Source: an uncultured Mollicutes bacterium
GTDB taxonomy: Bacteria; Bacillota_I; Bacilli_A; Acholeplasmatales; Anaeroplasmataceae
Direction: 5' to 3'
Assembly: GCA_900540175.1 (NCBI GenBank)
Contig: UQFG01000006.1
Span: 23,277 to 87,276 of the forward strand
DNA length: 64,000 nt
The notes under the pieces: generated by a model
Databases searched by the model: none
Seen by the model: the letters and a program-made list of their open reading frames with translations, nothing else
Told to the model about the DNA's origin: nothing
Part shown: positions 1 to 10,100 of the stretch, piece after piece
How positions within the stretch are numbered: position 1 is the stretch's first letter
Layout of the letters: every line of letters starts with the position of its first letter
Position numbers and translations under genes: made by a program

Positions 1-770
1 TCTTCGTCTTGATTGATTAAAGCGGTTTTGATTTTTTGTAATTCCGCCGAAAACCGGTCAATATGTTCGGTTAGAAACGTTCTGTTTTCCAAAAACAATT
101 CACTCCAAAGCGTTTCATTGATCATGGCGATCCTAGTCAAATCTCGATAAGAATCGCCGATAAACGCTTTTGTATTGATAAACGGGTCGCTGTTGATCAG
201 CGCTACAGCCAGCGCATGGGTCAACTGAGAAGTATAGGCAATCAGGCGATTGTGCTCCGAACAAGAAAGAACGGTTATAGAACCGAACCCCATTTCTTCT
301 GCAAGCCTTTTAAGCGTATCAATCGCGAAAGATGGCGTATTTGAAAACGGCGTAATCAAAAAATTTGCCCCTTGAAATATGGCATCATCGGCATAAAGAC
401 CGCCGGATTTTTCTTTCCCGGCCATTGGATGATGGGGACAATATACAGCCTTTTTGATTTGAAAATCCATTGTTTCTTCCAAAAACTTTACACCGCAAAT
501 ATCCGTGATAATCTGTCCGGTTTGAAAGTGATCGTTGTACGTTTTCAAAAAACTTTTTACATCGTTAGGATACATGCAAAGGATGATGCAAGAGGCCTGT
601 TCCAAAGCCTTTTTTAAATCCGTTGAACCGAATTGAATCCATTTTTTCGCCAAAGCCAAACGAACGGCCTCGGGATCCCGATCAATCCCATAAACCGTAT
701 GGCCCGCTTTGGATAAAGCCATGGCATAAGAAGATCCCATCAATCCAAGGCCGATAATCGCAATGTTCAT
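1..770 (-). CDS. tyrA: Prephenate dehydrogenase (C-terminus cut by window edge)
   Basis: Translating the minus strand from the ATG at 770 gives an open frame that reaches base 1 without a stop, about 256 codons. It opens with a Rossmann nucleotide-binding motif (IAIIGLGLMGSS) and later shows HHPMAGKEKSGG, the substrate-binding signature of prephenate dehydrogenases, which oxidise prephenate to 4-hydroxyphenylpyruvate for tyrosine synthesis. The ATG shares one base with the TGA of the upstream DAHP synthase (TGATG), so translation is probably coupled, and the pair joins the first step of the shikimate pathway to the tyrosine branch. Whether a C-terminal ACT domain exists cannot be seen because the gene leaves the window. 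Confidence 0.9.
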   Translation of the reverse strand, partial: MNIAIIGLGLMGSSYAMALSKAGHTVYGIDRDPEAVRLALAKKWIQFGSTDLKKALEQASCIILCMYPNDVKSFLKTYNDHFQTGQIITDICGVKFLEETMDFQIKKAVYCPHHPMAGKEKSGGLYADDAIFQGANFLITPFSNTPSFAIDTLKRLAEEMGFGSITVLSCSEHNRLIAYTSQLTHALAVALINSDPFINTKAFIGDSYRDLTRIAMINETLWSELFLENRTFLTEHIDRFSAELQKIKTALINQDE

Positions 771-1786
771 CAATCCATCTTCTTTCCGATGATCGGTGCG
801 ATTTTTTTTAACTGATCCATCATCTGATCGAAACGATCGGGTCTTAAACTTTGGGCTCCGTCGCAAAGCGCACAAGCAGGGTTGTTGTGGACTTCCACGA
901 TAATTCCGTCGGCCCCCACCGCAAGCGCCGCTTTTGAAAGATCTTCCACCATCTGCCAACGACCGGTTGCATGCGAAGGATCGACGACAACCGGTAAATG
1001 AGACAATTCTTTGACCGCCAGAACCGCCGATAAATCCAGCGTATTTCTGGTATACTTTTCAAAAGTACGGATTCCTCGTTCACATAAAATCACTTGATCG
1101 TTTCCACCGGCCAAAATATATTCCGCCGCCATCAGCCATTCTTCGATCGTAGCAGCCATTCCCCGTTTCAGTAAAACCGGTTTGCGGATTTTACCCAGCG
1201 CTTTTAACAGATGAAAATTCTGCATATTTCTTGCCCCGACTTGAATGATGTCGACTTCACGGACAAACCGATCGAGCAATTCTTCCGAAGGAATTTCCGT
1301 GATGATCGGCAAACCGGTGGCTTTTTTGGCCTCCAATAACAAATCCAATCCTTCCAATTCCAATCCCTGAAACGCATAAGGAGAGGTTCGCGGTTTAAAC
1401 GCGCCACCCCGCAAGATGTGCGCACCGCTTTTTTGAACGGCTTTGGCTACCCCGATGATTTGATCGCGGCTTTCGACCGAACAAGGGCCGGCCATAACGG
1501 TAAAATGACCGCCGCCGATCACCAGTGAGCCGACTTTGATTTGAGTCGGAAGCGGGTGAAAAAGATTGGAAGCTTTTTTATAAGGAACCTGAATTCGCGT
1601 GATTTCATCCACACCGTCTAACGCAACGACGTCTCCGTCTTGCAATTTGGATGTATCGCCGATAATACCAACGACTTGAAACGTCGTTCCGCTGATATCT
1701 TTGACGGCAAATCCTTTTTCCGTAAAATAGTGGATCAACCGTTCATATTCAGTTTCGGTTATGGTCGGTTTCAATCGAATAATCAT
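770..1786 (-). CDS. aroF: 3-deoxy-7-phosphoheptulonate synthase (DAHP synthase, type I beta)
   Basis: The enzyme condenses phosphoenolpyruvate with erythrose 4-phosphate, the first step of aromatic amino acid synthesis. The 338 residues split into an N-terminal ferredoxin-like domain (about 1-70, starting MIIRLKPTITETEYERL) and a TIM barrel with AGPCSVES and LRGGAFKPRTSPYAFQG, both typical of the family. Size and domain order match the type I beta enzymes with an N-terminal ferredoxin-like regulatory domain, which in Thermotoga is feedback-inhibited by tyrosine and phenylalanine; inhibition here is inferred. AGGGAGGG lies just before the ATG. It is transcribed ahead of tyrA with a one-base overlap, and a promoter is visible at 1813-1841. 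Confidence 0.95.
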   Translation of the reverse strand: MIIRLKPTITETEYERLIHYFTEKGFAVKDISGTTFQVVGIIGDTSKLQDGDVVALDGVDEITRIQVPYKKASNLFHPLPTQIKVGSLVIGGGHFTVMAGPCSVESRDQIIGVAKAVQKSGAHILRGGAFKPRTSPYAFQGLELEGLDLLLEAKKATGLPIITEIPSEELLDRFVREVDIIQVGARNMQNFHLLKALGKIRKPVLLKRGMAATIEEWLMAAEYILAGGNDQVILCERGIRTFEKYTRNTLDLSAVLAVKELSHLPVVVDPSHATGRWQMVEDLSKAALAVGADGIIVEVHNNPACALCDGAQSLRPDRFDQMMDQLKKIAPIIGKKMD

Positions 1787-1812
1787 AAAAATCCCTCCCT
1801 GTTATTTTTATC

Positions 1813-1841
1813 ATTGTACCATAAAAGAGCCTTTCTTTCAA
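1813..1841 (-). promoter_or_regulatory. Promoter of aroF-tyrA
   Basis: On the minus strand TTGAAA (1841-1836) and TACAAT (1818-1813) are 17 bases apart, with TG one base before the -10 box (an extended -10). The predicted start of transcription is about 25 bases before the aroF ATG. No attenuator or T-box is visible in the short leader. Confidence 0.75.
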
Positions 1842-1855
1842 TTTGAAAAAAAGGC

Positions 1856-1882
1856 AAAAAGACTATCTTCCTAAGAAGATAG
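1856..1882 (-). terminator. Terminator of the ABC exporter operon
   Basis: The minus strand reads CTATCTTC-TTAG-GAAGATAG followed by a T-run, a stem of at least eight pairs placed directly after the stop codon of the second exporter gene. Confidence 0.8.
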
Positions 1883-1884
1883 CC

Positions 1885-3651
1885 TTAAGCTTGATTCTTT
1901 TCGAATTGCGAATCGTACATATCCTTATAAATGGCGCACGTTTCGTATAAAGAGGTATGACTTCCTTGACCAACGATTTTGCCGTGATCCAAAACAACGA
2001 TTTCATCCGCATCTTTAACCGTTGATAAGCGGTGGGCGATAATAAAGGTCGTCCGTCCTTTGGCCACCACATCCATGGCATGCTTGATTTTATTCTCGGT
2101 TTCGGTATCAATATTGGCCGTTGCCTCATCTAAAACCAAAATACGCGGTTTTCGTAATAATATTCGGGCAAAAGACAACAGTTGTTTTTCGCCAAGCGAA
2201 AGATTTTCACCTTTAAAAGAAATCGGTGTATCGATTCCGAGTTCGTTTTTTCTAAGCAGATACCCGGCTCCCACTTCTTCCAAGACGGCCTTGACTTCTT
2301 CATCCGAATAACTACGTTCCATTGTAATATTGGATTTGATGGTTCCGGCAAATAACGCCGGTGTTTGCAGGACAATCCCCAAATTCTTTCGATACGAGGC
2401 CTTTTGATACGTTTTAATATCCACCCCGTCAACCAACAACGATCCTTCCTGATAATCGTTGTAAGCCAATAGTAAATTCATCAACGATGATTTACCGCTT
2501 CCCGTATGACCGACGATGCCGATTTTTTTACCGGCTTCCACTTTCAATGAAACATCATCCAAAACATAGTTATTTTCTACGTAAGCGAATTTGATATGTT
2601 TGAACTCCACCTCCCCTTTGATGGCAGACGGAGCTTCTTCGCCAGTAAAAATTCGACTGTCATTCGCCTCATCGATAAACATAAATACGCGATTGGCGGC
2701 AACCAACGAATCTTCCAACTCGTTCAAATTATTGAAAATGGCATTGATCGGATTGATCATTCGGTCCAAATACCCTAAAAAAGTGGAAATCAACCCGGCC
2801 GTTACCAAAACACCCGCCACTTCCACCGCCTGATAACCCAAAAAGAATAAAATGGCTACTTCGGTCAGCCGTTTTAACGCAATCAGCAATTCCCAACCGA
2901 AATAAATGTTGATCGTATTGGCTTTTTTATCATTATAGTTATAGCGATTGACCAGCGCTTTGTATTCATCCATCATTTCTTCTTCCTGATTGAAATCCTG
3001 AATGATCAGCGCTCCGGTAATCAATTCATTCAATTTACCGGTAATTCTCGATCCGGTTTCTCTTAAATCCAAATAATACCGATGGACTTTCTTCCGATAC
3101 ACCGTGATCCAAAAAACGATGATCGGAACCAGGGCCAAAATAATAACCCCCAGCATCGGCTCTAACACAATTAATCCGATATAAACGATCACAATATTCA
3201 ACAAGGCATTGGCAATCGAAAACATCGTCATATAAAAGGTTCGAACACCGTTGCTGTCGGAAGTGATTTTCGCAACGATCTTACCGTCCGGTTCCAGTGA
3301 ATAGTAATCGACGGGCAAATAATTGATTTTTTCAATGGCTTCTTCCCGAATGTTCTTTTCAATATGCATCCCGGTTAACGTTTGCAGATACTGCAAGGCG
3401 TACCGCATCAAAACAACGACGATCGTTGCGATAAAATACCAAAGCAAATTGAGAAATATTTGTTTTAAATTGTTTTCCGGAATGTAAATGTCGATGATGT
3501 CTTTGGTCAAAAACGGTGTGATCGTTGTCAACACGGCAACCCCGATCGCAAACAAAAACGTAATGATCACCAGCGAACGTTCTTTTAAAATATACGGTAA
3601 TGTTTTTTTAAACAACACGCTCTTATCGTACTCTTCTTTTTTCTTACGCAT
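1885..3651 (-). CDS. ABC exporter subunit, transmembrane domain plus ATPase (catalytic half)
   Basis: About 588 residues: a six-helix exporter domain (about 25-310) followed by an ATPase domain. Walker A is GHTGSGKSS, Walker B is ILVLDEAT with the catalytic Glu, and the H-loop is IIAHRLST, but the signature is LSLGEK instead of LSGGQ. With the neighbouring subunit it should form a heterodimeric drug or lipid exporter with one normal and one degenerate ATP site. The open frame extends to a GTG at 3660; the ATG at 3651 is preferred because GGTGAG lies four bases before it. The gene overlaps the 3' end of the upstream subunit gene, so the two are probably translated together. The substrate cannot be told from sequence. 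Confidence 0.9.
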   Translation of the reverse strand: MRKKKEEYDKSVLFKKTLPYILKERSLVIITFLFAIGVAVLTTITPFLTKDIIDIYIPENNLKQIFLNLLWYFIATIVVVLMRYALQYLQTLTGMHIEKNIREEAIEKINYLPVDYYSLEPDGKIVAKITSDSNGVRTFYMTMFSIANALLNIVIVYIGLIVLEPMLGVIILALVPIIVFWITVYRKKVHRYYLDLRETGSRITGKLNELITGALIIQDFNQEEEMMDEYKALVNRYNYNDKKANTINIYFGWELLIALKRLTEVAILFFLGYQAVEVAGVLVTAGLISTFLGYLDRMINPINAIFNNLNELEDSLVAANRVFMFIDEANDSRIFTGEEAPSAIKGEVEFKHIKFAYVENNYVLDDVSLKVEAGKKIGIVGHTGSGKSSLMNLLLAYNDYQEGSLLVDGVDIKTYQKASYRKNLGIVLQTPALFAGTIKSNITMERSYSDEEVKAVLEEVGAGYLLRKNELGIDTPISFKGENLSLGEKQLLSFARILLRKPRILVLDEATANIDTETENKIKHAMDVVAKGRTTFIIAHRLSTVKDADEIVVLDHGKIVGQGSHTSLYETCAIYKDMYDSQFEKNQA

Positions 3652-5398
3652 GGGTCTCACCGTCCTTTTCTTCTTCCATTTGTTGTTGCATAAACTGTTC
3701 GTAATACCATCCTTTGGCCTGCATCAATTGATCGTGCGTTCCCCGTTCGACGATTTTACCTTGATCAAGAACAATGATCACATCCGCATGCATTACAGCC
3801 GATAAACGATGAGCGACGATGATGTTGGTACGATGGGAACGGAATTCTCGCAAACTTCTTAAAATATTGGCCTCGGTCTTGCCGTCGACGGCCGATAAAG
3901 AATCATCCAAAACCAAAACATCGGCATTCTTCAAAAATGCTCTGGCAATGGCCAACCGCTGTTTTTGTCCACCCGACAGCGTCACACCGTATTCACCGAC
4001 GATGGTGTCGTAACCGTCCGATAACATTTTAATATCCTTTTCAAAATCGGCTAATAAAACGGCATGGTTGATTTCTTCTTCGGATGCATCCGAATCACCG
4101 ATCAAAACGTTTTTCAATACCGAGCGGGAAAACAGTACGTGTTCTTGGGGAACATATCCGACATGGTAGCGAACGGAATGTTTGTCGAAATTTTCGATTT
4201 CGTTTCCGTTGATATACAACCGCCCGCTTTCGATCGGCAGTTGCCGCAACAACTGACGTACAAGCGTCGATTTGCCGCTGCCGGTTTTCCCGACGATGCC
4301 GATGGTCTGGCCTTCTTCGATCGTCAAATCGATGTTTTTCAAGACATCTTCCTGATCGTTTTCATACCGGAAAGAAAAATCTTTAAACTCAATCGTTTTG
4401 ATTTCGTCCAACTTATTTTCTTGGCGATCGATAACCGAACTTTTTGCTTCGTATATTTCGTTTAACCGATCCGAAGAAATGAGCGATTGGTAAAAATTAT
4501 TGATCATATTACCGATATTGGTCAGCGGAGCCTGAAACAAATTCAAATAAAGCGTAAACTGAATCAAATCGGGAATACTCAACACGCCTTTATAGCAAAA
4601 ATACCCGCCCAATCCATACGCAAGGATGGTCGCCACTGCCACAATAGATTGAAACATCGGCTGAAAGATGACATTGATTTTCAAATTCGCTTTTTCAACA
4701 TCGTACGTATCTTGCGAATACCGCAAATTTTTTTGATAATTTTCTTCTTCTTTGGAAAAAGCGCGAATCGTTCTTACATTGGTAATGCTTTCCAAAATGA
4801 CATTGCCCATCAACGAAGATTTTTCCCGAACCAACTGCCAATTTCGTTTCACTTTCTTTTTCAAAAACAGATTGGCTAAAAATATACAGGAAAGCGGAAT
4901 CAAACACAAAAGAGTCAAAACCCAGTTGATCATCATCATGGCAATCAAAGTCACAACAACCGTCATCGCCTCTAAAAAGATGTTCAACAACCGGTTGGCG
5001 CCGCTGAAATTAACCGATTTGACATCACCGAGCGCCCTGGTAAGCAAATCTCCGGATTGAAAATGTTCGAAAAACGGCGCATCCTGACATAAAATATTTT
5101 CCATATAACGGACTTGCAATGCATAGTACAGTTTTACTTTCAACCGATTTTGCAACACTTTTTTCGTTGTCGTAATTCCGTATAACAAAGCAATCGTAAC
5201 AAGATACGGAACGACGACCTTGCTCATTAAAAAAGACAGCGTCAATTGATCTTCTTGCAAGGCCTGTGTCAATACTTTTACAACAGCAGCAGGAACCAAA
5301 TTCAAGACCGTCAACAACAATCCCACAACGACAATCGCGACATACCGATACCAGTTTTTTGAAATAAACCACCATAAACTTTGAACAAACTTTATCAT
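3644..5398 (-). CDS. ABC exporter subunit, transmembrane domain plus ATPase (degenerate half)
   Basis: 584 residues with an N-terminal exporter membrane domain and a C-terminal ATPase domain. Walker A is GKTGSGKST, the signature is a perfect LSGGQKQR, and the H-loop is VAHRLSA, but Walker B ends VLVLDDS, with Asp where the catalytic Glu should be. In the predicted dimer its signature completes the good ATP site of the partner, while its own Walker motifs face the partner's LSLGEK and form the degenerate site, the usual arrangement in heterodimeric exporters. AGGGGGAGC precedes the ATG. First gene of a two-gene operon; the short upstream spacer is AT-rich. Confidence 0.9.
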   Translation of the reverse strand: MIKFVQSLWWFISKNWYRYVAIVVVGLLLTVLNLVPAAVVKVLTQALQEDQLTLSFLMSKVVVPYLVTIALLYGITTTKKVLQNRLKVKLYYALQVRYMENILCQDAPFFEHFQSGDLLTRALGDVKSVNFSGANRLLNIFLEAMTVVVTLIAMMMINWVLTLLCLIPLSCIFLANLFLKKKVKRNWQLVREKSSLMGNVILESITNVRTIRAFSKEEENYQKNLRYSQDTYDVEKANLKINVIFQPMFQSIVAVATILAYGLGGYFCYKGVLSIPDLIQFTLYLNLFQAPLTNIGNMINNFYQSLISSDRLNEIYEAKSSVIDRQENKLDEIKTIEFKDFSFRYENDQEDVLKNIDLTIEEGQTIGIVGKTGSGKSTLVRQLLRQLPIESGRLYINGNEIENFDKHSVRYHVGYVPQEHVLFSRSVLKNVLIGDSDASEEEINHAVLLADFEKDIKMLSDGYDTIVGEYGVTLSGGQKQRLAIARAFLKNADVLVLDDSLSAVDGKTEANILRSLREFRSHRTNIIVAHRLSAVMHADVIIVLDQGKIVERGTHDQLMQAKGWYYEQFMQQQMEEEKDGETHA

Positions 5399-5463
5399 AC
5401 TGCTCCCCCTGCTTTTTATAATAATTATAAGAAAAAAAAGCTTTTTTGAAAAGGAAAAATCAA

Positions 5464-5502
5464 CGCAAAAAATCGTACGGTTTCCTATTCCGTACGATTT
5501 TC
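5464..5502 (-). terminator. Terminator overlapping the nfo stop codon
   Basis: AAAATCGTACGG and its complement CCGTACGATTTT flank a loop of about nine bases that contains the TAG stop of nfo. A T-run follows on the minus strand. The stem is perfect over 12 pairs. Confidence 0.8.
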
Positions 5503-6318
5503 CTTTAAAAAAGCAATTTCTTTGGCATAGCCATCTTCGTCATTGGGCGTTTCCAAATAAAACGGCAGATCTTTTAACAGCGGATGATTGATGATTTTAA
5601 GGATTGCCTCCTTACCGATGGTTCCTTCGCCGATTTTTTCATGGCGATCTTTGTTAGACGCAAACGGCATTTTCGAATCGTTTAAATGAATGGCTTTTAA
5701 CCGGTCCAAACCGATGACGGCATCAAATTCTTCCAACACCGCATCCAAGTGACCGACGATATCATACCCCGCAGAATAAACATGACAGGTATCTAAACAA
5801 ACACCCAATTTGTCCTTTAATTTTGTTTTGGCGATAATTTCGGCGATTTCTTCAAAAGAGCGGCCGATCTCACTGCCTTTTCCGGCCATGCATTCCAATA
5901 AAACCGTCGTTTTCATTTCCGGATACAAAACCTCATTGAGAATTTCGGTTATTTGTTCTATTCCAGTTTCCACACCCTGTCCGGTATGACTTCCGGGATG
6001 AAAATTATAAAGTGCATTGGGGAAATGCTCTAACATGGCGATATCGGAAGTAAAGACCATTTTGGCAAATTCTCTGGTGGAAGGATTGGCCGAACAGGCA
6101 TTGAGCGTATAAGGCGCATGACACAGCAAACCGTCAATCCCGTTTTCTTTGGCATAAATCATAAAGGCATCAAAATCGTTTTGATCCCAAGCTTTGGCTT
6201 TCCCGCCTTGCGGGTTTCTGGAAAAATATTGATAAGTATTGCCTCCTAATGAAACAATCGTTTTAGCCGCTTTTAAAAAACCGGCTCCGATGGACAAATG
6301 ACATCCTATTTTGAACAT
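5485..6318 (-). CDS. nfo: Endonuclease IV (apurinic/apyrimidinic endonuclease)
   Basis: 277 residues covering the whole family fold, a zinc-dependent TIM barrel that cuts DNA 5' of abasic sites in base excision repair. Visible signatures are CHAPYTLN, NFHPGSHTG with the metal-binding His, LLECMAGKG, GVCLDTCHVYSAGYD and AIHLNDSK. Start at the ATG with AAGGAAAG seven bases before it. The start lies 13 bases inside the end of the Thg1-like gene, so the two form an operon; that gives a DNA repair nuclease and an RNA-polymerising enzyme on one message. Confidence 0.95.
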   Translation of the reverse strand: MFKIGCHLSIGAGFLKAAKTIVSLGGNTYQYFSRNPQGGKAKAWDQNDFDAFMIYAKENGIDGLLCHAPYTLNACSANPSTREFAKMVFTSDIAMLEHFPNALYNFHPGSHTGQGVETGIEQITEILNEVLYPEMKTTVLLECMAGKGSEIGRSFEEIAEIIAKTKLKDKLGVCLDTCHVYSAGYDIVGHLDAVLEEFDAVIGLDRLKAIHLNDSKMPFASNKDRHEKIGEGTIGKEAILKIINHPLLKDLPFYLETPNDEDGYAKEIAFLKENRTE

Positions 6319-7040
6319 TGTAACTTTCCTTTCCTTTGTTTTCGGTGATAATTTTGTCTTTGATTCAGTTGAAAATAAAACCGGCCTTCAAAGGCTTTAA
6401 ATTCATACGGCATTTGAAAACCGTCGTTGACCCACAACAAACCGTACCGTTCTTCTTTGGGAATCTCCTCGTAAATGATTCCTTTTTCTTTCAATGTCGC
6501 GATGATTTTTTTCGAATTCGTGGATGGAAGATCCGGCAAATGCTGGTTTTTAAGACGAATCAAATGAGACGAGATGGCAAAAGCCTGACGGGAAACGAAG
6601 TAATCTTTTAATTGGCGTTCATCCAGTCCGATGATCCGGCCGTCAAAACTGCGCAGACGATCGTACAACGGTAATTGGTTTTTACTTGCCGCCAAATAAA
6701 AAGCCGCCGTTATTTTACTGGTGTAAATGGAAACGATTTTTTCCAAGCGGTAATCGTAATCGTTTAAAACACTTTCTTCCAACAAGATGGAAATCTCGTC
6801 ACTGTAGGAGTAAGCAAATTTCAATTTCGGTTCCTGATTGAACAACAGTTGCATCGTCTGGCGCATTGTTTTTAAAAAAAGAGAGCGAACATCTTTTTTA
6901 CCTAAAAAGTTCTTGGTCATATTGACACCGTCCAACCGTAAGATATAGTTTTTGCCTTTATCCAATAGGATATCGTATCGTTGTTCAAACGGGTGTAGTT
7001 TTTCATTCAGTTTTTCGGCCTTGCGATGCGTATAAATCAT
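6306..7040 (-). CDS. Thg1-like protein (3'-5' RNA polymerase / tRNA nucleotidyltransferase)
   Basis: 244 residues with the order of motifs of the tRNA-His guanylyltransferase superfamily: ILRLDGVNMTKNF (family: RIDGR.F..F) with metal-ligand candidates D37-G38, then FAYSYSDEISILL (family: YGQSDEYSF) with D81-E82, IVSIYTSKITAAFYL, FDGRIIGL and LKDYFVSRQA. The HINNLYN motif of eukaryotic Thg1 is replaced by AISSHLIRL, as expected for bacterial Thg1-like proteins, which add nucleotides to 5'-truncated tRNAs by Watson-Crick templated 3'-5' synthesis. The true substrate here is unknown. GTAGGAGGG precedes the ATG. First gene of an operon with nfo. Identification rests on motif memory, not on a search. 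Confidence 0.8.
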   Translation of the reverse strand: MIYTHRKAEKLNEKLHPFEQRYDILLDKGKNYILRLDGVNMTKNFLGKKDVRSLFLKTMRQTMQLLFNQEPKLKFAYSYSDEISILLEESVLNDYDYRLEKIVSIYTSKITAAFYLAASKNQLPLYDRLRSFDGRIIGLDERQLKDYFVSRQAFAISSHLIRLKNQHLPDLPSTNSKKIIATLKEKGIIYEEIPKEERYGLLWVNDGFQMPYEFKAFEGRFYFQLNQRQNYHRKQRKGKLQCSK

Positions 7041-7064
7041 TGTACCCTCCTACAAAACACCTCT

Positions 7065-7073
7065 ATTATACCA
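7065..7073 (-). promoter_or_regulatory. Extended -10 promoter of the thg1-like/nfo operon
   Basis: TGGTATAAT on the minus strand is a perfect -10 hexamer with a TG extension about 25 bases before the start codon. The -35 region is poor (CTGAAA at 16 bases). Confidence 0.6.
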
Positions 7074-7102
7074 TAAAAAGAATTGTTTTCAGCATGAATT
7101 AG

Positions 7103-7136
7103 AAAAAAACTCTATCCCCGGTGAAAGGGATAGAGT
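7103..7136 (-). terminator. Terminator of nifJ
   Basis: ACTCTATCCC and GGGATAGAGT form a perfect ten-pair stem with an eight-base loop, followed by seven T on the minus strand. It ends the oxidoreductase message. Confidence 0.9.
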
Positions 7137-7159
7137 CGTATCGTTTTTAATTGAATCTC

Positions 7160-10100
7160 TTATTTTTGATTAGGATATTCCATCGATGCCAAACGAACAT
7201 AATTTGCATACCGTTTTTGAGCATCTTTTAAATTGTGTTCCAACAATTCCTTAGCCCGTTCAGGATTGATTTTAACCAATTGAGCATAACGACCTTCGTT
7301 CATTAAGAAATCGTTGTATTTCGACCAATCCGGTTCTTTGGAATCCATTTGGAACGGATTCTTGCCTTCTTTTGCTAAATCCGGATTGTAACGGAAAGTC
7401 GGCCAATAACCGCATTCGGTTGCTTTCTTAGCCTCCATCTGCGACATAAACAGACCCTTCTTGATGTTGTGAGCAATACACGGAGAGTAGCAGATAACGA
7501 TCGAAGGACCTTGATATGCTTCTGCTTCTTTTAACGCTTTAATCACTTGATTCTGGTTATAACCGTGCGATACCGTCGCAACATAAACATGACCGTAAGC
7601 CATGGCGATCGATGCCAAATCTTTTTTGGAAGTCGGTTTGCCGGCTGCCGCGAATTTAGCGATCGCACCGGTTCTAGACGATTTGGAAGCCTGACCGCCG
7701 GTATTGGAATAAACTTCGGTATCGACAACTAAAATATTGACATCTTCATTATTGGCAATGACATGATCCAAGCCGCCGTAACCGATATCGTAAGCCCAAC
7801 CATCACCACCGATGATCCATTGAGATGTTTTTACCAAGTAATCTTTTAAAGAAAGGATTTCTTTTGCATATGGTGCATCGATTGCTTCCATAGCCTTTAC
7901 GATCTTCGGAGCCAATTCTTTGGTCATGATTCCGGAAGAACGGTTTTCCATCCACTGTACACATAATTGTTGTACTTCTTCAGGCATTTCATCCCGATTC
8001 AATGCCATGACATTTTGAATCCGGTCACGCAAGGTTTCAACAGCCATATGCATACCAAAACCAAATTCGGCATTGTCTTCAAACAAGGAGTTTGCCCAAG
8101 CCGGACCATGACCCAGCGCATTGGTTGTATACGGACTGGACGGATAAGAACCGGAATAAATAGACGTACATCCGGTTGCATTGGCCACCATCATCCGATC
8201 GCCGAATAATTGCGATACGGCTTTGACATACGGTGTTTCTCCACATCCGCCGCAAGCACCGGAGAATTCGAATAACGGTTTAGAGAACTGAACGTTCTTT
8301 GCGTTAGCCGTACCGGCAACATCGCCTTTATAAGTTACATGATCGTAGAAGTAAGCACAGATTTCGGCTTCGTTGGCTTCACGGGATGCCGCCATTGTAT
8401 GAGAGGTCAGTGCCGGTGATTTGGTAATCGTACCGTCAGCCGCTTTTTTCGGTTTACCAGGACAAACCGTCAAACAAACACCGCAACCGGTACAATCCAG
8501 CGTTGAAACCTGCAGGGTATACTTATAACCTTTAAAGCCGGTTGCATCCAAGAATTTTGCGCCTTCCGGAGCATTGTTGACTTCTTCTTCCGTACACAAG
8601 AACGGACGGATACATGCATGCGGACAAACAAAGGCACATTGATTACATTGGATACAGTTTTCCGGTGTCCATAAAGGTACATCCGTAGCAACACCGCGTT
8701 TTTCATAAGCAGCGGTTCCCTGCGGCATATGGCAATCATCGCCGAATTGCGCAAAAGCCGATAACGGCAACGAATCGCCTTGGATCGCATTGATGACATC
8801 GGCAATATCGCGAACAAATTTAGGACGAGACAAATCTTTCGTCTTTACTTCATCGGTCAAATCAGCCCAAGCCGGATCAACCGGAACTTCGACTAATTTC
8901 GTACCGCCCATGTCGATCGCTTTATGGTTTTGATCCACCAATTCCTGACCTTTACGCAAATACGTTTTGGTCGCAAATTCTTTCATATGTTCTTTGGCTT
9001 CTTCATAATCCATAATCTGTTCGTTTAATTTGAAGAAAGCCGATTGCATAATCGTATTAACACCGAGACCCGGACGGAAACCGCATTCTCTTGCTGCGGC
9101 ATTCGCGGCGATAATATAGAATTTAGCATGTCTTTGCGCTAAAATCCGCTTATAACTGTTCGGAAGACGATCGGCAATATGATCCTTGTCCACTACTGTG
9201 TTGAGCAAGAACGTACCACCGTCACGCAAACCGGAAATCATATCGAATTTATCCAGATAAGCATCCAGTGAACACGATACAAAATGCGGTTGGTTTACCA
9301 AATAAGTCGAACGAATCGGTTTTTTAGAAAAACGTAAATGCAATCTCGTAGAACCGCCGGATTTCTTAGAATCGTAAGCCGCATAACTTTGAGAATAGAA
9401 TTCCGTATAATCGCCGACGATTTTGGAAATATTTTTACAAGCACCAACCGTACCGTCGGAACCCAAACCGAAGAACAACAATTCGGTTGTCGTCGGATCG
9501 GCAACGTCGATCGATTCCGTAACCGATAACGACGTGTATTTGATATCATCGTTGATACCGAGGGTAAAGTGATCTTTCGGTTCTTCTTGTTTTAAATTGG
9601 TATAAACCGCGTTGATCAAATCCGGTGTCGTATCTTTCGAAGACAATCCGTAACGACCGCCGACGATCAGCGGAGCCTGTTTGGAATTGTAGTAAACGGA
9701 TTGAACATCCAAACAAAGCGGTTCATAAAGTGCGCCTTGTTCAATCGTACGATCCAATACGGCGATCTTTTGAACGGTTTTCGGCATGGAAGCCAAGAAT
9801 TTTTTCGTATCGAACGGACGGTATAAATGAACTTTCAAAATACCTACTTTTTCGCCTCTTGCAGTCAAATAATCAACAACTTCTTCGGCACATTCCGTTA
9901 CCGAACCCATCGCAACGATCACTCTTTGCGCATCGGCAGCACCGTAATAACTGAACGGTTTGTATTGTCTTCCCGTTGCTTTAGCCAGTTCGTCCATGTA
10001 ATATTCCACAACATCGGAAACACCTTCGTATTTTTGAGCCTGAAGTTCTCTTGTTTGGAAATAAACATCATCGTTTTGAGCCGTTCCGCGTGTTTTCGGA

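Noticed and set aside
372-617. Open frame of 81 codons on the plus strand
   Set aside because: It lies fully antisense to tyrA, which has the correct family motifs, and has no ribosome site.
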